Shown piece by piece: positions 16,876 to 25,705 of a stretch of 64,000 nt of DNA. Every line of letters begins with the position of its first letter. Within the stretch, counting starts at the first letter, position 1. Source of the DNA: Streptomyces sp. CB00455 (GTDB taxonomy: Bacteria > Actinomycetota > Actinomycetes > Streptomycetales > Streptomycetaceae); the NCBI RefSeq assembly GCF_001905445.1, contig NZ_LIVQ01000012.1, positions 62,001-126,000 of the forward strand. Direction: 5' to 3'. The position numbers and the translations under genes were made by a program. The notes below the pieces were generated by a model. The model was not told the origin of the DNA. It ran no database searches and saw only the letters and a program-made list of their open reading frames with translations.

Positions 16876-18132
16876 TCAGCGGGCTCCGGCGCCGGACAGG
16901 ACATCCGCGGTCAGGCGCACCGGCAGGGCGCGGTGACCGTTCATGATGAAGGTCGGCAGCGGCTGGAGCTCTTCGGCCGGCACGGCGAGGTTCAGTCCCG
17001 GGAACCGCTCGAAGAGGGTGGACAGGCCGACGGTCGCCACCAGGCGGGCGATGCCCGCGCCCAGGCAGTAGTGCGGGCCGAATCCGAAGGACAGGTGCTC
17101 CTTGTCGGCGCGGGTGATGTCGAATTCGCCGGCGCTCTCTCCGTGCAGCTGCGGGTCGCGGCCGACAGCGCTGTAGTTGACGAGGATGGGGTCGCCCTTG
17201 GGGATCGTCACCCCGTCCAGCTCGATCTCCTCGACGGCGTACCGCAGCGGCAGGTGGGCCAGCGGCGACTCGACGCGCAGCGTTTCGTCGATCACGTCGT
17301 CCCACGATGCCTCGCCCGACAGGACGAGGGCGAGCTGGCCGGGGTTGTTGAGCAGTGCGGTGATCGCGTTGTCGAAGAAGTTGATGGTGGTCTCGGACCC
17401 GGCGCCGAGGATCGCGAAGATCGTGTCGCACAGCTCCGACTCGGACAGGCGCGTGCCGTCCTCGTCGCGGGCGGCGATCAGGTCGCTCGTGATGTCCTCA
17501 CCGGGGTTGGCGCGCTTCTGCGCGACCAGCTCCTCCATGGCCCCGCGCCAGTTCGCCAGCACGGCCTGGGCCTGCTCGGGGGTGACCGTAGTGTCCACCA
17601 TCATGTCGATGACCTTTGCGGTCGCCGCGCGCTGCTCCTCGCCCATGCCGATCAGCTCGGCCACCAGCATGGCGGGCAGCGGGTAGGCGAAACGCTCGCG
17701 CAGGTCCACGGTCTCACCCGGCTCCACGGAGGCGAGGGCATCCAGGAGGTGGTTGGTGAGGCCCACGATGAGCGGGCGGACGGCCTCGGTGCGGCGCGGG
17801 GTGAACGCCTTGCCGACCAGGCGGCGCAGCCGGATGTGGTCCTTGCCGTACGCGGTGACCATGTTGTCCATCGCGATCCAGCTGATCATTTCCCAGTCCG
17901 GGCGGATCCGGCCCTCGATGAAGTCCGGCCAGTGGTTGCGGGCGCTCTTGGTGACCAGGGGGTCCGTCAGGATCCTGCGCACGGTCGCGTAGTCGTTGAT
18001 CGACCAGGCCAGGACCCCGCCGGGGAGCTCCACCCTGACGGCGGGCCCCTGCGCGCGCAGCGCGGCGGCTTCGGTGTGGATGTCCTGGCCCGTGGTGTCC
18101 AGGGTGTGTGCGACGGGGCAGCGCTGCGTCAT
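16876..18132 (-). CDS. cytochrome P450 (CYP107/105-like)
   Basis: A 418-residue bacterial class I P450. The heme-binding loop is FGFGPHYCLGAGIARL with the cysteine thiolate; the I-helix has ILGAGSETTINFF and the K-helix ETLRVES. The N-terminus has no membrane anchor. It is last in a minus-strand series (PhyH dioxygenase, carrier protein, ATP-grasp, PLP enzyme), so it may oxidise either the enediyne core or the extra amino-acid-derived unit made by these neighbours. It needs external ferredoxin and reductase; none is encoded nearby. Confidence 0.9.
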   Translation of the reverse strand: MTQRCPVAHTLDTTGQDIHTEAAALRAQGPAVRVELPGGVLAWSINDYATVRRILTDPLVTKSARNHWPDFIEGRIRPDWEMISWIAMDNMVTAYGKDHIRLRRLVGKAFTPRRTEAVRPLIVGLTNHLLDALASVEPGETVDLRERFAYPLPAMLVAELIGMGEEQRAATAKVIDMMVDTTVTPEQAQAVLANWRGAMEELVAQKRANPGEDITSDLIAARDEDGTRLSESELCDTIFAILGAGSETTINFFDNAITALLNNPGQLALVLSGEASWDDVIDETLRVESPLAHLPLRYAVEEIELDGVTIPKGDPILVNYSAVGRDPQLHGESAGEFDITRADKEHLSFGFGPHYCLGAGIARLVATVGLSTLFERFPGLNLAVPAEELQPLPTFIMNGHRALPVRLTADVLSGAGAR

Positions 18133-18240
18133 GGGTTCTCCCGAGGTGACATGGTCTGTGGATCGGTCGGCGTGGCCGGGCGTGGGCGCCGGCCACGGAG
18201 GGGGAGCCGGCCGGTGCCGGCGGCCGGTATCCGTGGCGTG

Positions 18241-19110
18241 CTACCGGGACCCGGCCGGTGCCGGTGCGTTCGCCGGGCAGCCGCTCTCCAGGACGACGTA
18301 GGGGTCGTCCATCTCGTACCAGCCCAGGCCCGGCGGGCAGCGGTCGTAGCCCAGTAGCCGCCGCACCTCCTCGGGATAGGCACGTACGGCTTCCCTCGGC
18401 ACCGCGAGGTACTGGTTCTCCTCCTGGCGCAGGTTGCCCAGGTCGAGGGCGATGGTCAGGCCGGTGCGCGGGGTGTCCGTCGTGTTGCTGCCGCCTCCGT
18501 GGTAGACGCCGCCCAGCCAGATCAGGCCGGATCCGGCCCGCATCTCGGTCGGGTGGGCCTCTTCGGTGCGCGGGGCGCGCTCGTCGTCCCAGTGGTGGCT
18601 GCCCGGGATCACCATCGTGCCGCCGTTGGCGGCCGTGAAGTCGCTCATGGCCAGCATGAGCTGGACCCGGCTGGTGGGGCCGGGATGGCGCCGCAGGTGC
18701 AGGGCGTCGTCGCGGTGCAGTGGCTGCTTGCCCTGGCCCTTGTGGATCTGGATGGCCTGCGTGCCGCTGATCTGCACCGTCGGGACCAGTTCGGTACGCG
18801 ACCGGCCGATCCACACGTGCACGGGCTGCTGCATGATCCTGCGTGCCGCACCGAGGAACAGCGAATGGGTGACCACCGGAGTGAGCCGGGTGGTCCGGGC
18901 GAAGATCGAGGAGACCCGGCGGGTGCGGGTGCCGTTGTACCAGTCGCCGCTGTAGTCGCGGGCCTCCAGGTCGGGGCCGAGGTCCCGCCACAGCCCTTCG
19001 AGGGTGTCGGTGTCGGCGAGGTCCTCGACGATCACCCCGCCGTCCCGCTCCAGGATCTCCACGACGTCGTCGAGGGCGGTGTCGGGCCCGACCCGCTGCA
19101 GAGCTGCCAT
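18241..19110 (-). CDS. phytanoyl-CoA dioxygenase (PhyH) family Fe(II)/2OG oxygenase
   Basis: A 289-residue double-stranded beta-helix oxygenase. The HxD iron motif is in QPLHRDDALHLRR, the distal histidine in GGVYHGGGSNTT, and the 2OG-binding arginine in PRTGLTIALDLGN. Family members catalyse hydroxylation, epoxidation or halogenation in natural-product pathways. For halogenases the Asp is replaced by Ala/Gly; here it is Asp, so oxygenation is expected. It lies between the carrier-protein and P450 genes and is probably cotranscribed with both. Its substrate could be carrier-bound, but that is inference. Confidence 0.87.
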   Translation of the reverse strand: MAALQRVGPDTALDDVVEILERDGGVIVEDLADTDTLEGLWRDLGPDLEARDYSGDWYNGTRTRRVSSIFARTTRLTPVVTHSLFLGAARRIMQQPVHVWIGRSRTELVPTVQISGTQAIQIHKGQGKQPLHRDDALHLRRHPGPTSRVQLMLAMSDFTAANGGTMVIPGSHHWDDERAPRTEEAHPTEMRAGSGLIWLGGVYHGGGSNTTDTPRTGLTIALDLGNLRQEENQYLAVPREAVRAYPEEVRRLLGYDRCPPGLGWYEMDDPYVVLESGCPANAPAPAGSR

Positions 19111-19161
19111 CAGCTGTTCACCTTCTCCGCTTCGCTCGCGTGCCTCGGGCCTCTGGCTCCT

Positions 19162-19422
19162 TCAGTTCTCGCGGGAGCCGGCGGCACGGGCCTTGACGAT
19201 GCGGATGAGGGACGCCAGGTTCGGGTCCTCCTCGAAGATGTCGCCGACCTCGATCTCGACGTCGAGCTCCTCCTCGATGCGCGAGACGATGCGGGTGGCC
19301 GAGATCGACTCGCCGCCCGCCTCGAAGAACGTCGCGTCCTTCTGGTCCTCGGACAGATCCCCGAGGATTTCCGTCCAGATCGTTTCGAGCGTCTTGTCGA
19401 CCGTCGCCACATCGGTGCTCAT
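19162..19422 (-). CDS. discrete peptidyl/acyl carrier protein (SgcC2-like role)
   Basis: An 86-residue acidic four-helix carrier protein. Ser39 in FFEAGGESISATRI is the phosphopantetheine attachment site; the flanking helices match PCP domains. ATG 19422 is preceded by GGGAGAAG. It is the only free-standing carrier protein in the window, so it is the natural partner of the stand-alone adenylation protein at 7.4 kb and the condensation enzyme at 11.8 kb. An alternative partner is the neighbouring ATP-grasp/PLP group. It is separated from the upstream ATP-grasp gene by 160 bases, which may contain its own promoter. Confidence 0.9.
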   Translation of the reverse strand: MSTDVATVDKTLETIWTEILGDLSEDQKDATFFEAGGESISATRIVSRIEEELDVEIEVGDIFEEDPNLASLIRIVKARAAGSREN

Positions 19423-19582
19423 GCGCACTTCTCCCTCTCCCGGATTCTGAGACGCCCACACGGCGTGCCCCGGCAGCTTCACACCCGCCCCGGGGAGGGG
19501 GCATCTCCTGGATTGCGGCGCCCTGCGGCTGCCCGGCGGACGGTGCCCGGACGGCGCGGCGCGCAGCAGGGGGGACCGGATG

Positions 19583-20818
19583 TCAGCCGATGGCGAGGCC
19601 CGCGGTGAACCAGCGCTCCACCTCTCGGATCCGCGCCTCACAGTCGGCGCGGTCGGCGCCCGAGACGATGAAGGCAGCCAGGAAGTCGCCGGAGTGCGAG
19701 GCGTCCTCCACCCTCTCTCCGACCTGCGCGAACGTCTGGTACTTGAGGACGCCGGGCGGCATCTGCGCCGGGTCGGGCAGGGCTCGCAGGACCCCGGGGC
19801 GCTTGGTGAAGAGCAACTGCCCGGCGATGCAGGACGGGTCGCGGCGCGGCTCGCGCTCCACGGGCAGCCCCAGCTGCCGGCGTACCGGGTACTCCATCGG
19901 GTCGAAGCCGAACAGGGCCCGCTGCACGTCTCGTACCCCGGCCCCGCCGGCCCGTGAGGCGGCCTCGCACAGCAGCAGCTCACCGTCGGGGGTGACGAAC
20001 ACCTCGATGTGGAAGGCGAAGTGCTCGGGTCCGCCGAAGGCGGCCAGGACCTGCTCGCCGAAGGCGGCCAGCCGGCGGGCCAGCGGATCGGTGGTGTCGA
20101 GGGCGATGTCCACCCGGCCCTTGCGGTCGCGGAAGTCCGCGAGCGCGTAGGTGTACTGAGAGGGCCACAGGCTGGCGATCTCGCCGTCGAGCACGGTGCC
20201 GTCCACATGACACATCGCCCCGTCGACGTATGCCTCCACCAGCCAGCCCGGCTCACCCCGCTCGTCGCGGAGCTGGGTCCCGGCGGCCCAGTCGGCCAGC
20301 TCCCGCTCGGTCCGCAGGATGGCCACACCCATCGACAGGGCTCCGCGGCGGGGCTTGGCCACGACCGGCAGGCCGTGGTCGGCGACGAAGCGGGTCAGGT
20401 CGCCGGCCTCGGTCAGCAGGGCGTGCGCGGCGACCGGGATGCCCGCCGCTTCGGCGGCCCGCTTCATTTCCCACTTGTCGCGGTAGACGACCGCAGAGTC
20501 CGGACGCTGCCCCTCCAGGCCGAACTGCTCCCGCAGCAGGGCCGCACGCTCGATGTCGAACTCCTGGGTGGCGATGATGTCGGTCACCCCGAACTCGCTG
20601 ATCAGCTGGGCCGCCCGGTCGGCGACGTGCGTGCCGTGGTCGTAGTCGGACAGCGTTTCTGCGTGCAGGTACGGTGCTTCGGTCGGCAGTTCCTCACCGT
20701 GCAGGGCCAGCTGCTCCGCCGAGCCGAGCAGGACGATCTTCGAGTCGTGTCCCTCCAGCCACCGGCCGTAGGGGTTGGCGCGCAGGGATCCGCGGTGCAG
20801 AACCAGGGTGGTGGTCAT
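19583..20818 (-). CDS. ATP-grasp ligase
   Basis: A 411-residue ATP-grasp fold enzyme: VVYRDKWEMKRAAEAAGIPV starts the ATP-binding region, LPVVAKPRRGALSMGV is the nucleotide-binding loop, and HIEVFVTPDGELLLCEAASR carries the metal-binding Glu/Glu-Asn type motif. Such enzymes join a carboxylate to an amine (or thiol) through an acyl phosphate, often forming dipeptides or amides. It overlaps the cysteine-synthase-like gene by four bases (ATGA), so the two are tightly coupled. A role in attaching an O-acetylserine-derived amino acid is the most economical idea. The acceptor and donor are unknown. Confidence 0.82.
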   Translation of the reverse strand: MTTTLVLHRGSLRANPYGRWLEGHDSKIVLLGSAEQLALHGEELPTEAPYLHAETLSDYDHGTHVADRAAQLISEFGVTDIIATQEFDIERAALLREQFGLEGQRPDSAVVYRDKWEMKRAAEAAGIPVAAHALLTEAGDLTRFVADHGLPVVAKPRRGALSMGVAILRTERELADWAAGTQLRDERGEPGWLVEAYVDGAMCHVDGTVLDGEIASLWPSQYTYALADFRDRKGRVDIALDTTDPLARRLAAFGEQVLAAFGGPEHFAFHIEVFVTPDGELLLCEAASRAGGAGVRDVQRALFGFDPMEYPVRRQLGLPVEREPRRDPSCIAGQLLFTKRPGVLRALPDPAQMPPGVLKYQTFAQVGERVEDASHSGDFLAAFIVSGADRADCEARIREVERWFTAGLAIG

Positions 20819-21771
20819 GAGGTGGTCCTCTCGTTCCAGATGCTCACGTACCGCTCCCCGGTGTCGGGCAGGATCGTGACGATGGTCTTTCCGGCGTACG
20901 CGGGCCGGCGGGCGAGCAGGCCGGCGGCGAAGGCGGCGGCCCCGGAGGAGAGTCCGGCGAAGAGGCCCTGCTCGCGCAGGAGCGCCCGGGCAGTGTCGAG
21001 GGCGTCGGAGTCCGGGCACGTGAGCACCCGGTCAATGAGCGAGATGTCTGTGGTGGGCGAGATGAAGCCGCCGTTGAGGCCCGGGATGCGGTGGGCCCCG
21101 GCGCTGCCTCCGGAGAGCAGGGCCGAGTTCTCCGGCTCGACCGCGACGATCTCCAGGTCCGGGTTGCGCTCGCGCAGGTAGCGGCCCGCGCCGGTCAGGG
21201 TGCCGCCGGTGCCGACGCCGGCCACCAGTACGTCGACCCGGCCGCCCGTGTCGGCCCAGATCTCCGGCCCGGTGGTCTCGTAGTGAGCCCGGACGTTGTC
21301 GGGGTTTTCGTGCTGGCGCATGTACCAGGAGCCGGGGGTGGCGGCTTCGATCTCCGCGGCCTTGGCGACCGCTGCGGCGAATCCCTCGGCAGCCGGTGTG
21401 TGCACGACTTCGGCGCCCAGCGCGCCCAGCAGGCCGATCCGCTCGCGGGTCGCGCTGTCCGGCAGGACGACGATGCATCGGTAGCCGCGTACGGCGCTCA
21501 GCGCGGCCAGGGTGATGCCGGTGTTGCCCGAGGTGGCTTCGATGACCGTACCGCCGGGCAGGAGATCTCCGCGCTGTTCGGCGGCGCGGATCATGTACAG
21601 GGCTGCCCTGTCCTTGGCGCTCGCGTACGGGTTGGCCGACTCCAGCTTGGCCAGGACCCGGACTGAAGGACCGGCGTCCGCGACGGCGAGGCGGACCAGC
21701 GGGGTGTTGCCGATGAGTTCCTCGACGCCTGCGGCGATGCGGCTGTCTGCGGGGGCGAGCGCGGTGGTCAC
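20815..21771 (-). CDS. cysteine-synthase-like PLP enzyme (beta-substitution on O-acetylserine)
   Basis: A 318-residue fold-type II PLP enzyme of the CysK/CBS/SbnA family. It has NTPLVRL, the PLP lysine in SANPYASAKDRAALYM, EATSGNTGITLAA and the phosphate-binding VAGVGTGGTLTGAGRYL loop. GTG 21771 follows AGGAG. Together with the serine acetyltransferase gene just upstream it can convert serine to O-acetylserine and replace the acetate by a nucleophile. The nucleophile may be sulfide, giving cysteine, but paralogues in clusters often use ammonia-, hydroxyurea- or glutamate-type donors. The coupled ATP-grasp gene argues for a biosynthetic amino acid rather than a housekeeping role. Confidence 0.87.
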   Translation of the reverse strand: MTTALAPADSRIAAGVEELIGNTPLVRLAVADAGPSVRVLAKLESANPYASAKDRAALYMIRAAEQRGDLLPGGTVIEATSGNTGITLAALSAVRGYRCIVVLPDSATRERIGLLGALGAEVVHTPAAEGFAAAVAKAAEIEAATPGSWYMRQHENPDNVRAHYETTGPEIWADTGGRVDVLVAGVGTGGTLTGAGRYLRERNPDLEIVAVEPENSALLSGGSAGAHRIPGLNGGFISPTTDISLIDRVLTCPDSDALDTARALLREQGLFAGLSSGAAAFAAGLLARRPAYAGKTIVTILPDTGERYVSIWNERTTS

Positions 21772-21842
21772 GACGGGGCTCCTGTGCGGGGGTACGGCGG
21801 CCGGGGCCGGGAAGAGGCGGTGGGCGGCGAGAACGGTGGCGG

Positions 21843-22436
21843 TCACCACGAGGCGGCCTGGGCGAGCAGACGCACGGGGCCGGGGAGGGCGGCGGGCTTG
21901 ACCACCGAGCGGGGCGCGTAGACCCGGCTTCCGGGGGCGATGTCCTCGGTGACGGTGGCCATGGCGCCGATCAGGGCGCGGTCGCCGACGGTCACCGGCC
22001 CGAGCACCGTCGCGTTGGCGCCGAGGACCACCCCGTTGCCGATCGAGGGGTGACGGCGCCGGCCGGCGGGCAGTGCGTTGTCGCTCCACCAGCCGACGGC
22101 CCCCAGGGTGACCTGCTGAAAAATCGTCACGTCGTCGCCCACGGTGGCGGTCTGGCCGATGACGACGGAAGCGCCGTGGTCGATGAAGACGCGGCGGCCC
22201 AGGACGGCACCGGGGTGGATCTCCACCCCGGTGCGCCTGCGTGCGGCGCGGGCCAGGAGGCGGGCGGCCGTGCGCAGGCCCCGCCGGTAGAGCCGGTGGG
22301 CGACGCGGTGGGCCCACAGCGCCGGCAGCGCCGGGTGCAGCAGGGCCTCCCATCGGCTGCCTATGGACGGGTCCCTGGCCACGACGACCTCAAGGTCCTC
22401 GCGCATGGTGCTCAGCAGACCGGGCTGTGCGTACAT
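21843..22436 (-). CDS. serine O-acetyltransferase (CysE/EpsC type)
   Basis: A 197-residue protein with an N-terminal helical domain and a C-terminal left-handed beta-helix of hexapeptide repeats. GVEIHPGAVLGRRVFIDHGA is the diagnostic serine acetyltransferase motif, including the catalytic His. The length fits short EpsC-type enzymes. It should acetylate L-serine with acetyl-CoA for the neighbouring PLP enzyme. The pair is a local supply route for an O-acetylserine-derived unit inside the enediyne cluster. Confidence 0.87.
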   Translation of the reverse strand: MYAQPGLLSTMREDLEVVVARDPSIGSRWEALLHPALPALWAHRVAHRLYRRGLRTAARLLARAARRRTGVEIHPGAVLGRRVFIDHGASVVIGQTATVGDDVTIFQQVTLGAVGWWSDNALPAGRRRHPSIGNGVVLGANATVLGPVTVGDRALIGAMATVTEDIAPGSRVYAPRSVVKPAALPGPVRLLAQAASW

Positions 22437-22441
22437 GGTCG

Positions 22442-23032
22442 TCAGCTCCTCTTGTGCGCGACGGACTCGACGGCCACCCGCTCGAGGCAGAAGGTGATGC
22501 CCCGGGGCGGGGCGGCGGGCGGCAGCTGGTGGCGGATCGCGCCGCAGAGGGCGACGAGTTCCCGGACTGCGGCCACGGCCCCGGCAGGGGTGGCCGGGAC
22601 CGGCGCGAGGACCCACGGGCGGCCCTCGAAGCGGTCGGCCGCGGGAGTTTCGGGCCCCGCGGTCCGCGGTGCTCCCGGCGGCCGTCCGGGGACGTAGCCG
22701 AACTGGTCGCAGCCCCGTAGCAGGACCTCCTGCCACATCGACTCGTCGGTCCCGTCCACATCCGTGTAGGCGCGTCCCAGGCCGCGGGCCTGCGCCTCGT
22801 AGAGGACGTCCGCGGCGGCGGCCGGCGCGGTGGCCACGACCACGACGTCGGCGGGCCGGTCGCCGGGGACGAGCAGGGTGCCGGCGCCGGAGCGCAGGGC
22901 CCGGTCCAGGGCCCGGGGGTCGCTGTCGGCCAGGGCGACGTCGACCCCGGCGCGGGTCAGGGCAAGGGCGATGGAAGTGCCGGTCGGTCCGCAGCCGATC
23001 ACGGTGACGCTGCGCAGGGGCGTACTGGTCAT
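22442..23032 (-). CDS. prephenate-dehydrogenase-like NAD(P)-binding protein
   Basis: A 196-residue protein with an N-terminal Rossmann fold: VTVIGCGPTGTSIALALTRAG is the dinucleotide-binding loop, followed by DVALADSDPRALDRAL and ADVVVVATAPA. This is typical of the prephenate dehydrogenase/arogenate dehydrogenase superfamily, though the C-terminal dimerisation domain is shortened and the catalytic His is not obvious. It could raise tyrosine supply for the aminomutase or act on another substrate. It starts at ATG 23032 after GGAGAGACC and lies 5 bases before the acetyltransferase gene, hence cotranscribed. Confidence 0.65.
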   Translation of the reverse strand: MTSTPLRSVTVIGCGPTGTSIALALTRAGVDVALADSDPRALDRALRSGAGTLLVPGDRPADVVVVATAPAAAADVLYEAQARGLGRAYTDVDGTDESMWQEVLLRGCDQFGYVPGRPPGAPRTAGPETPAADRFEGRPWVLAPVPATPAGAVAAVRELVALCGAIRHQLPPAAPPRGITFCLERVAVESVAHKRS

Positions 23033-23130
23033 GGTCTCTCCTGGTGGGCTTCGGCCGGTGGCGTGGGGCTGGTACCGCGGGGCGGGGACCGGCGGTCGGT
23101 GGGGGGCCCGGCGCGTGGTCCGGAGCCCGG

Positions 23131-23934
23131 TCAGTCGCAGCACGGGTCCGCGAACTGGCCCGGCTTGCGGCCCTCGCCGGCGGGACCGCGGTAGGCCTGC
23201 GCGATGCCGAGCCAGCGTTCGGCCTCTTGGCCGGTGGCGGTCAGGGCGAGGTCGTCGCGGTGGCGGCGGCGGGTCACCAGGAGACAGAAGTCGTGCACCG
23301 GCCCGGTGATCTTCTCGGTAGCGTCCTCGGGCCCGTAGGTCCACACCTCGCCGGTCGGGGCGGTCAGTTCGAAGCGGAAGGGCTCGGCCGGCGGGGTCAG
23401 GTCGTGGGCGAGGTAGCCGAAGTCACGGGTGAGGACGGCGAACTGAACCAACGGCCGGAGCCGGTCGGTGGGCTCGCGGTGCACGCCCAGGGCGTCGGCG
23501 ATGTCCTGTCCGTGGCCGAAGAGCTCCATGATTCCGGCCGAGGCGAGCACGGTCGGCGGAAGCGGGTTGACGAGCCACGGCACCACCGAGTTCTCGGGGA
23601 CGGCGGCCAGGGCCTCGACCGAGGCGTCGCCCTCGCTGCGGAAACGGGCGAGGAGTTCCTTGGGCGGGAAGCCGTTGAACTGCTGGAGGGCCGCGTTGAC
23701 GGCGCCGTCGAAGTTCTGGGTGGCCTTGGCCGCGATGCCCTTGAAGGTGTCGGGGTCGGCGGCCGCGGTCTTGGCCAGGCGGAAGATGAAGGTCAGGTGC
23801 GCCACCTGGTCGGCGATGCTCCAGCCGGGCGCCGGGGTCGGCTTGGCCCAGTCGGCCTCGTCGATGTCCCGGACGAGGTTCTCGACCTCGTCGATGTCGG
23901 CGGCCAGGACCTTCAGTACGTCGTTGAGCGACAT
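23131..23934 (-). CDS. TIGR03084-family metal-binding protein (DinB/maleylpyruvate-isomerase-like)
   Basis: A 267-residue protein. The N-terminal four-helix bundle has APGWSIADQVAHLTFIF and later IMELFGHGQDIADALG, giving the spaced His residues that bind a divalent metal in the DinB/mycothiol-dependent maleylpyruvate isomerase superfamily. The C-terminal domain (EVWTYGPEDATEKITGPV) matches the SCP-2-like part of TIGR03084 proteins. ATG 23934 is chosen; an upstream extension in the same frame lacks homology. The short intergenic region before it contains the GTTTCGTGAAGCAAC motif repeated near 26.4 kb. Function in the cluster is unknown; thiol-dependent detoxification is a possibility. Confidence 0.75.
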   Translation of the reverse strand: MSLNDVLKVLAADIDEVENLVRDIDEADWAKPTPAPGWSIADQVAHLTFIFRLAKTAAADPDTFKGIAAKATQNFDGAVNAALQQFNGFPPKELLARFRSEGDASVEALAAVPENSVVPWLVNPLPPTVLASAGIMELFGHGQDIADALGVHREPTDRLRPLVQFAVLTRDFGYLAHDLTPPAEPFRFELTAPTGEVWTYGPEDATEKITGPVHDFCLLVTRRRHRDDLALTATGQEAERWLGIAQAYRGPAGEGRKPGQFADPCCD

Positions 23935-23956
23935 GTCGTACTCGCTTTCGCTAATA

Positions 23957-24004
23957 GTTTCGTGAAGCAACTGAGTGGAAGTGCAAAGTCTCTTGAAGCA
24001 ACTC
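23957..24004. promoter_or_regulatory. candidate operator upstream of TIGR03084 gene
   Basis: GTTTCGTGAAGCAAC (23957-23971) is followed by a partial copy TTGAAGCAACTC (23993-24004). The minus strand of 26394-26409 carries GTTTCATGAAGCAACC, one mismatch from the first. Both lie in AT-richer promoter regions of the same cluster. A binding site for the StrR-like or AraC-like regulator is plausible; it is not proven. Confidence 0.4.
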
Positions 24005-24043
24005 ACCGGGCGGCGCTGAAAGCGCGCCCCGGGGCAGGACCGG

Positions 24044-25705
24044 CTAGACGCGGACCAGCTGGGGCAGGAGGGGCAGGACCCCCTTGCGGCCGCTCTTGTA
24101 GCCGGTCGGGGCCGGGGCCCCGTAGGTCACTGCCACGCCCTTGCGCTGTGCCGCCGCCACGATGCTGGGGACGGCGCGCTCGGCGACGGCAGCGATGGTC
24201 ATGGCCGGGTTGACGGTCAGTGCTCCGGGGACCGCGGAGCCGTCGGTGACGAAGATGCCGGCGTGGCCGCGCAGCTCGTTGGTGTGGTCGAGCGCGGACG
24301 TGCTGGGGTCGTCACCCATACGGCAGGAGGCCAGCGGGTGCACCGTGTAGGCGCCGACGAGGTCGTTGGTCCAGGGCATCACCTTGGCGAGACCGTCCTT
24401 CTCCATGATCTCCTTCACCTCGGCGTCGGACTGGTTCCAGCCGTGCCAGGTGTTCTTCGTCGGCTGGTACGAGAGGTTGCCGCGGCCGAGCATCTGCTGG
24501 GAGATGCGGTGGGCGTTGCCGGTGGCCGGCGGCGGACCGAAGACGCCCTCGTTGTCGTCCTCGGTCATCGAGAAGATCGTGAGCCAGGACTTCCAGTTCT
24601 TGAGGATCTCCTTCTTCTCCTTGCCGAACCAGGTCGGACCCGTGGCGTCGGGCACCTGGGCGAGGATCGTGCCGAGCCCCGGCGGGAAGTAGAGCTGTTC
24701 CAGGGAGTAGCGGGAGTACTCGGGCAGGGAGCCGTCGAGCTTGTCCCAGCTGGCGACGGTCGGGCCCTTGCCGATCGCGTTGGCGCCGTAGGGCAGCTCG
24801 CCGTCGCCGCGGGACAGGCCGAGGATCTCGGCGACCTTGTCCTCGTTGAGGATGGCGGTGTTGAGGCGTTCGCCGTTGCCGGAGAAGTAGCGTCCGACGG
24901 CGTGCGGCATGCTGCCGAGGTGGGCCTCGCTGCGCTGGAGGATGACGGGGGTGGCCGCAGCGCCGGCGGCCATGACGACGATCTTCGCCTCGATCACACC
25001 GGAGCCGTTCTGGAGGCGGTAGTCGACGTCGTCCACGATGTTGTAGTGGACCCGGTAGTCGCCCTCAGGGGTCCGCGCCAGGTACTGCACCTCGTGCAGC
25101 GGGCGGATCTGCGCTCCGTGGGCGATAGCGGCCGGGAGGTAGTTGACGGTGAGCGACTGCTTCGCCTCGAAGCGGCATCCGGCCATCATGAAGTTGCAGT
25201 TGGTGCACTTGGAGTTGTCGATGGCGACGGCGAGCGGGTTGGCCGTGCGTCCGGAGTGGTTGCACGCCGCCGCCCAGAGGCCGCCGGCGTAGGAGACGTC
25301 GCTCCACTCCTGCTTGGTGACGGAGAGGGACTCCTCGATCCGGTCGTACCACGGGTCGAGGGTCTCGCGGCTCACCGCCTGCGGCCACATGCGGCGGCCG
25401 ATGCTCCCCTTGCGGTCGAAGACGAACTTGGGGGCGCGGGGCATGGCCGCGAAGTAGACGACGCTGCCGCCGCCGACGCAGTTGCCGCCCAGCACGCTCA
25501 TCCCGTCGCCGACGACGAAGTCGAAGGCCCGCGTGTAGGAGGAGCCGAGCTTGTAGTCGTGCTCGAAGTCCTTGCTCTCCAGCCAGGGTCCGCGCTCCAG
25601 CACGGTGACCTTCGCACCGCCGGCGGCGAGGTGGTAGGCCGCGATGGCGCCACCGAAGCCGCTTCCGATGACCAGGACGTCCGTCTTCTCGGTGGTGTTG
25701 CTCAT
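24044..25705 (-). CDS. GMC-family FAD oxidoreductase (cholesterol-oxidase-like)
   Basis: A 553-residue flavoprotein with the N-terminal FAD motif VLVIGSGFGGAIAAYHLAAGG, the GMC motif GGNCVGGGSVVYFAAMPR and a C-terminal GIFVTDGSAVPGALTVNPAM segment. A CTNCNFMMAGC cysteine cluster lies near residues 160-175. Family members oxidise alcohols or steroid-like substrates using a His/Asn pair. The start overlaps the stop of the upstream DUF5987 gene (ATGA), so the two proteins are likely partners. The enzyme could act on a hydroxyl of the enediyne core. No signal sequence is seen. Confidence 0.85.
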   Translation of the reverse strand: MSNTTEKTDVLVIGSGFGGAIAAYHLAAGGAKVTVLERGPWLESKDFEHDYKLGSSYTRAFDFVVGDGMSVLGGNCVGGGSVVYFAAMPRAPKFVFDRKGSIGRRMWPQAVSRETLDPWYDRIEESLSVTKQEWSDVSYAGGLWAAACNHSGRTANPLAVAIDNSKCTNCNFMMAGCRFEAKQSLTVNYLPAAIAHGAQIRPLHEVQYLARTPEGDYRVHYNIVDDVDYRLQNGSGVIEAKIVVMAAGAAATPVILQRSEAHLGSMPHAVGRYFSGNGERLNTAILNEDKVAEILGLSRGDGELPYGANAIGKGPTVASWDKLDGSLPEYSRYSLEQLYFPPGLGTILAQVPDATGPTWFGKEKKEILKNWKSWLTIFSMTEDDNEGVFGPPPATGNAHRISQQMLGRGNLSYQPTKNTWHGWNQSDAEVKEIMEKDGLAKVMPWTNDLVGAYTVHPLASCRMGDDPSTSALDHTNELRGHAGIFVTDGSAVPGALTVNPAMTIAAVAERAVPSIVAAAQRKGVAVTYGAPAPTGYKSGRKGVLPLLPQLVRV

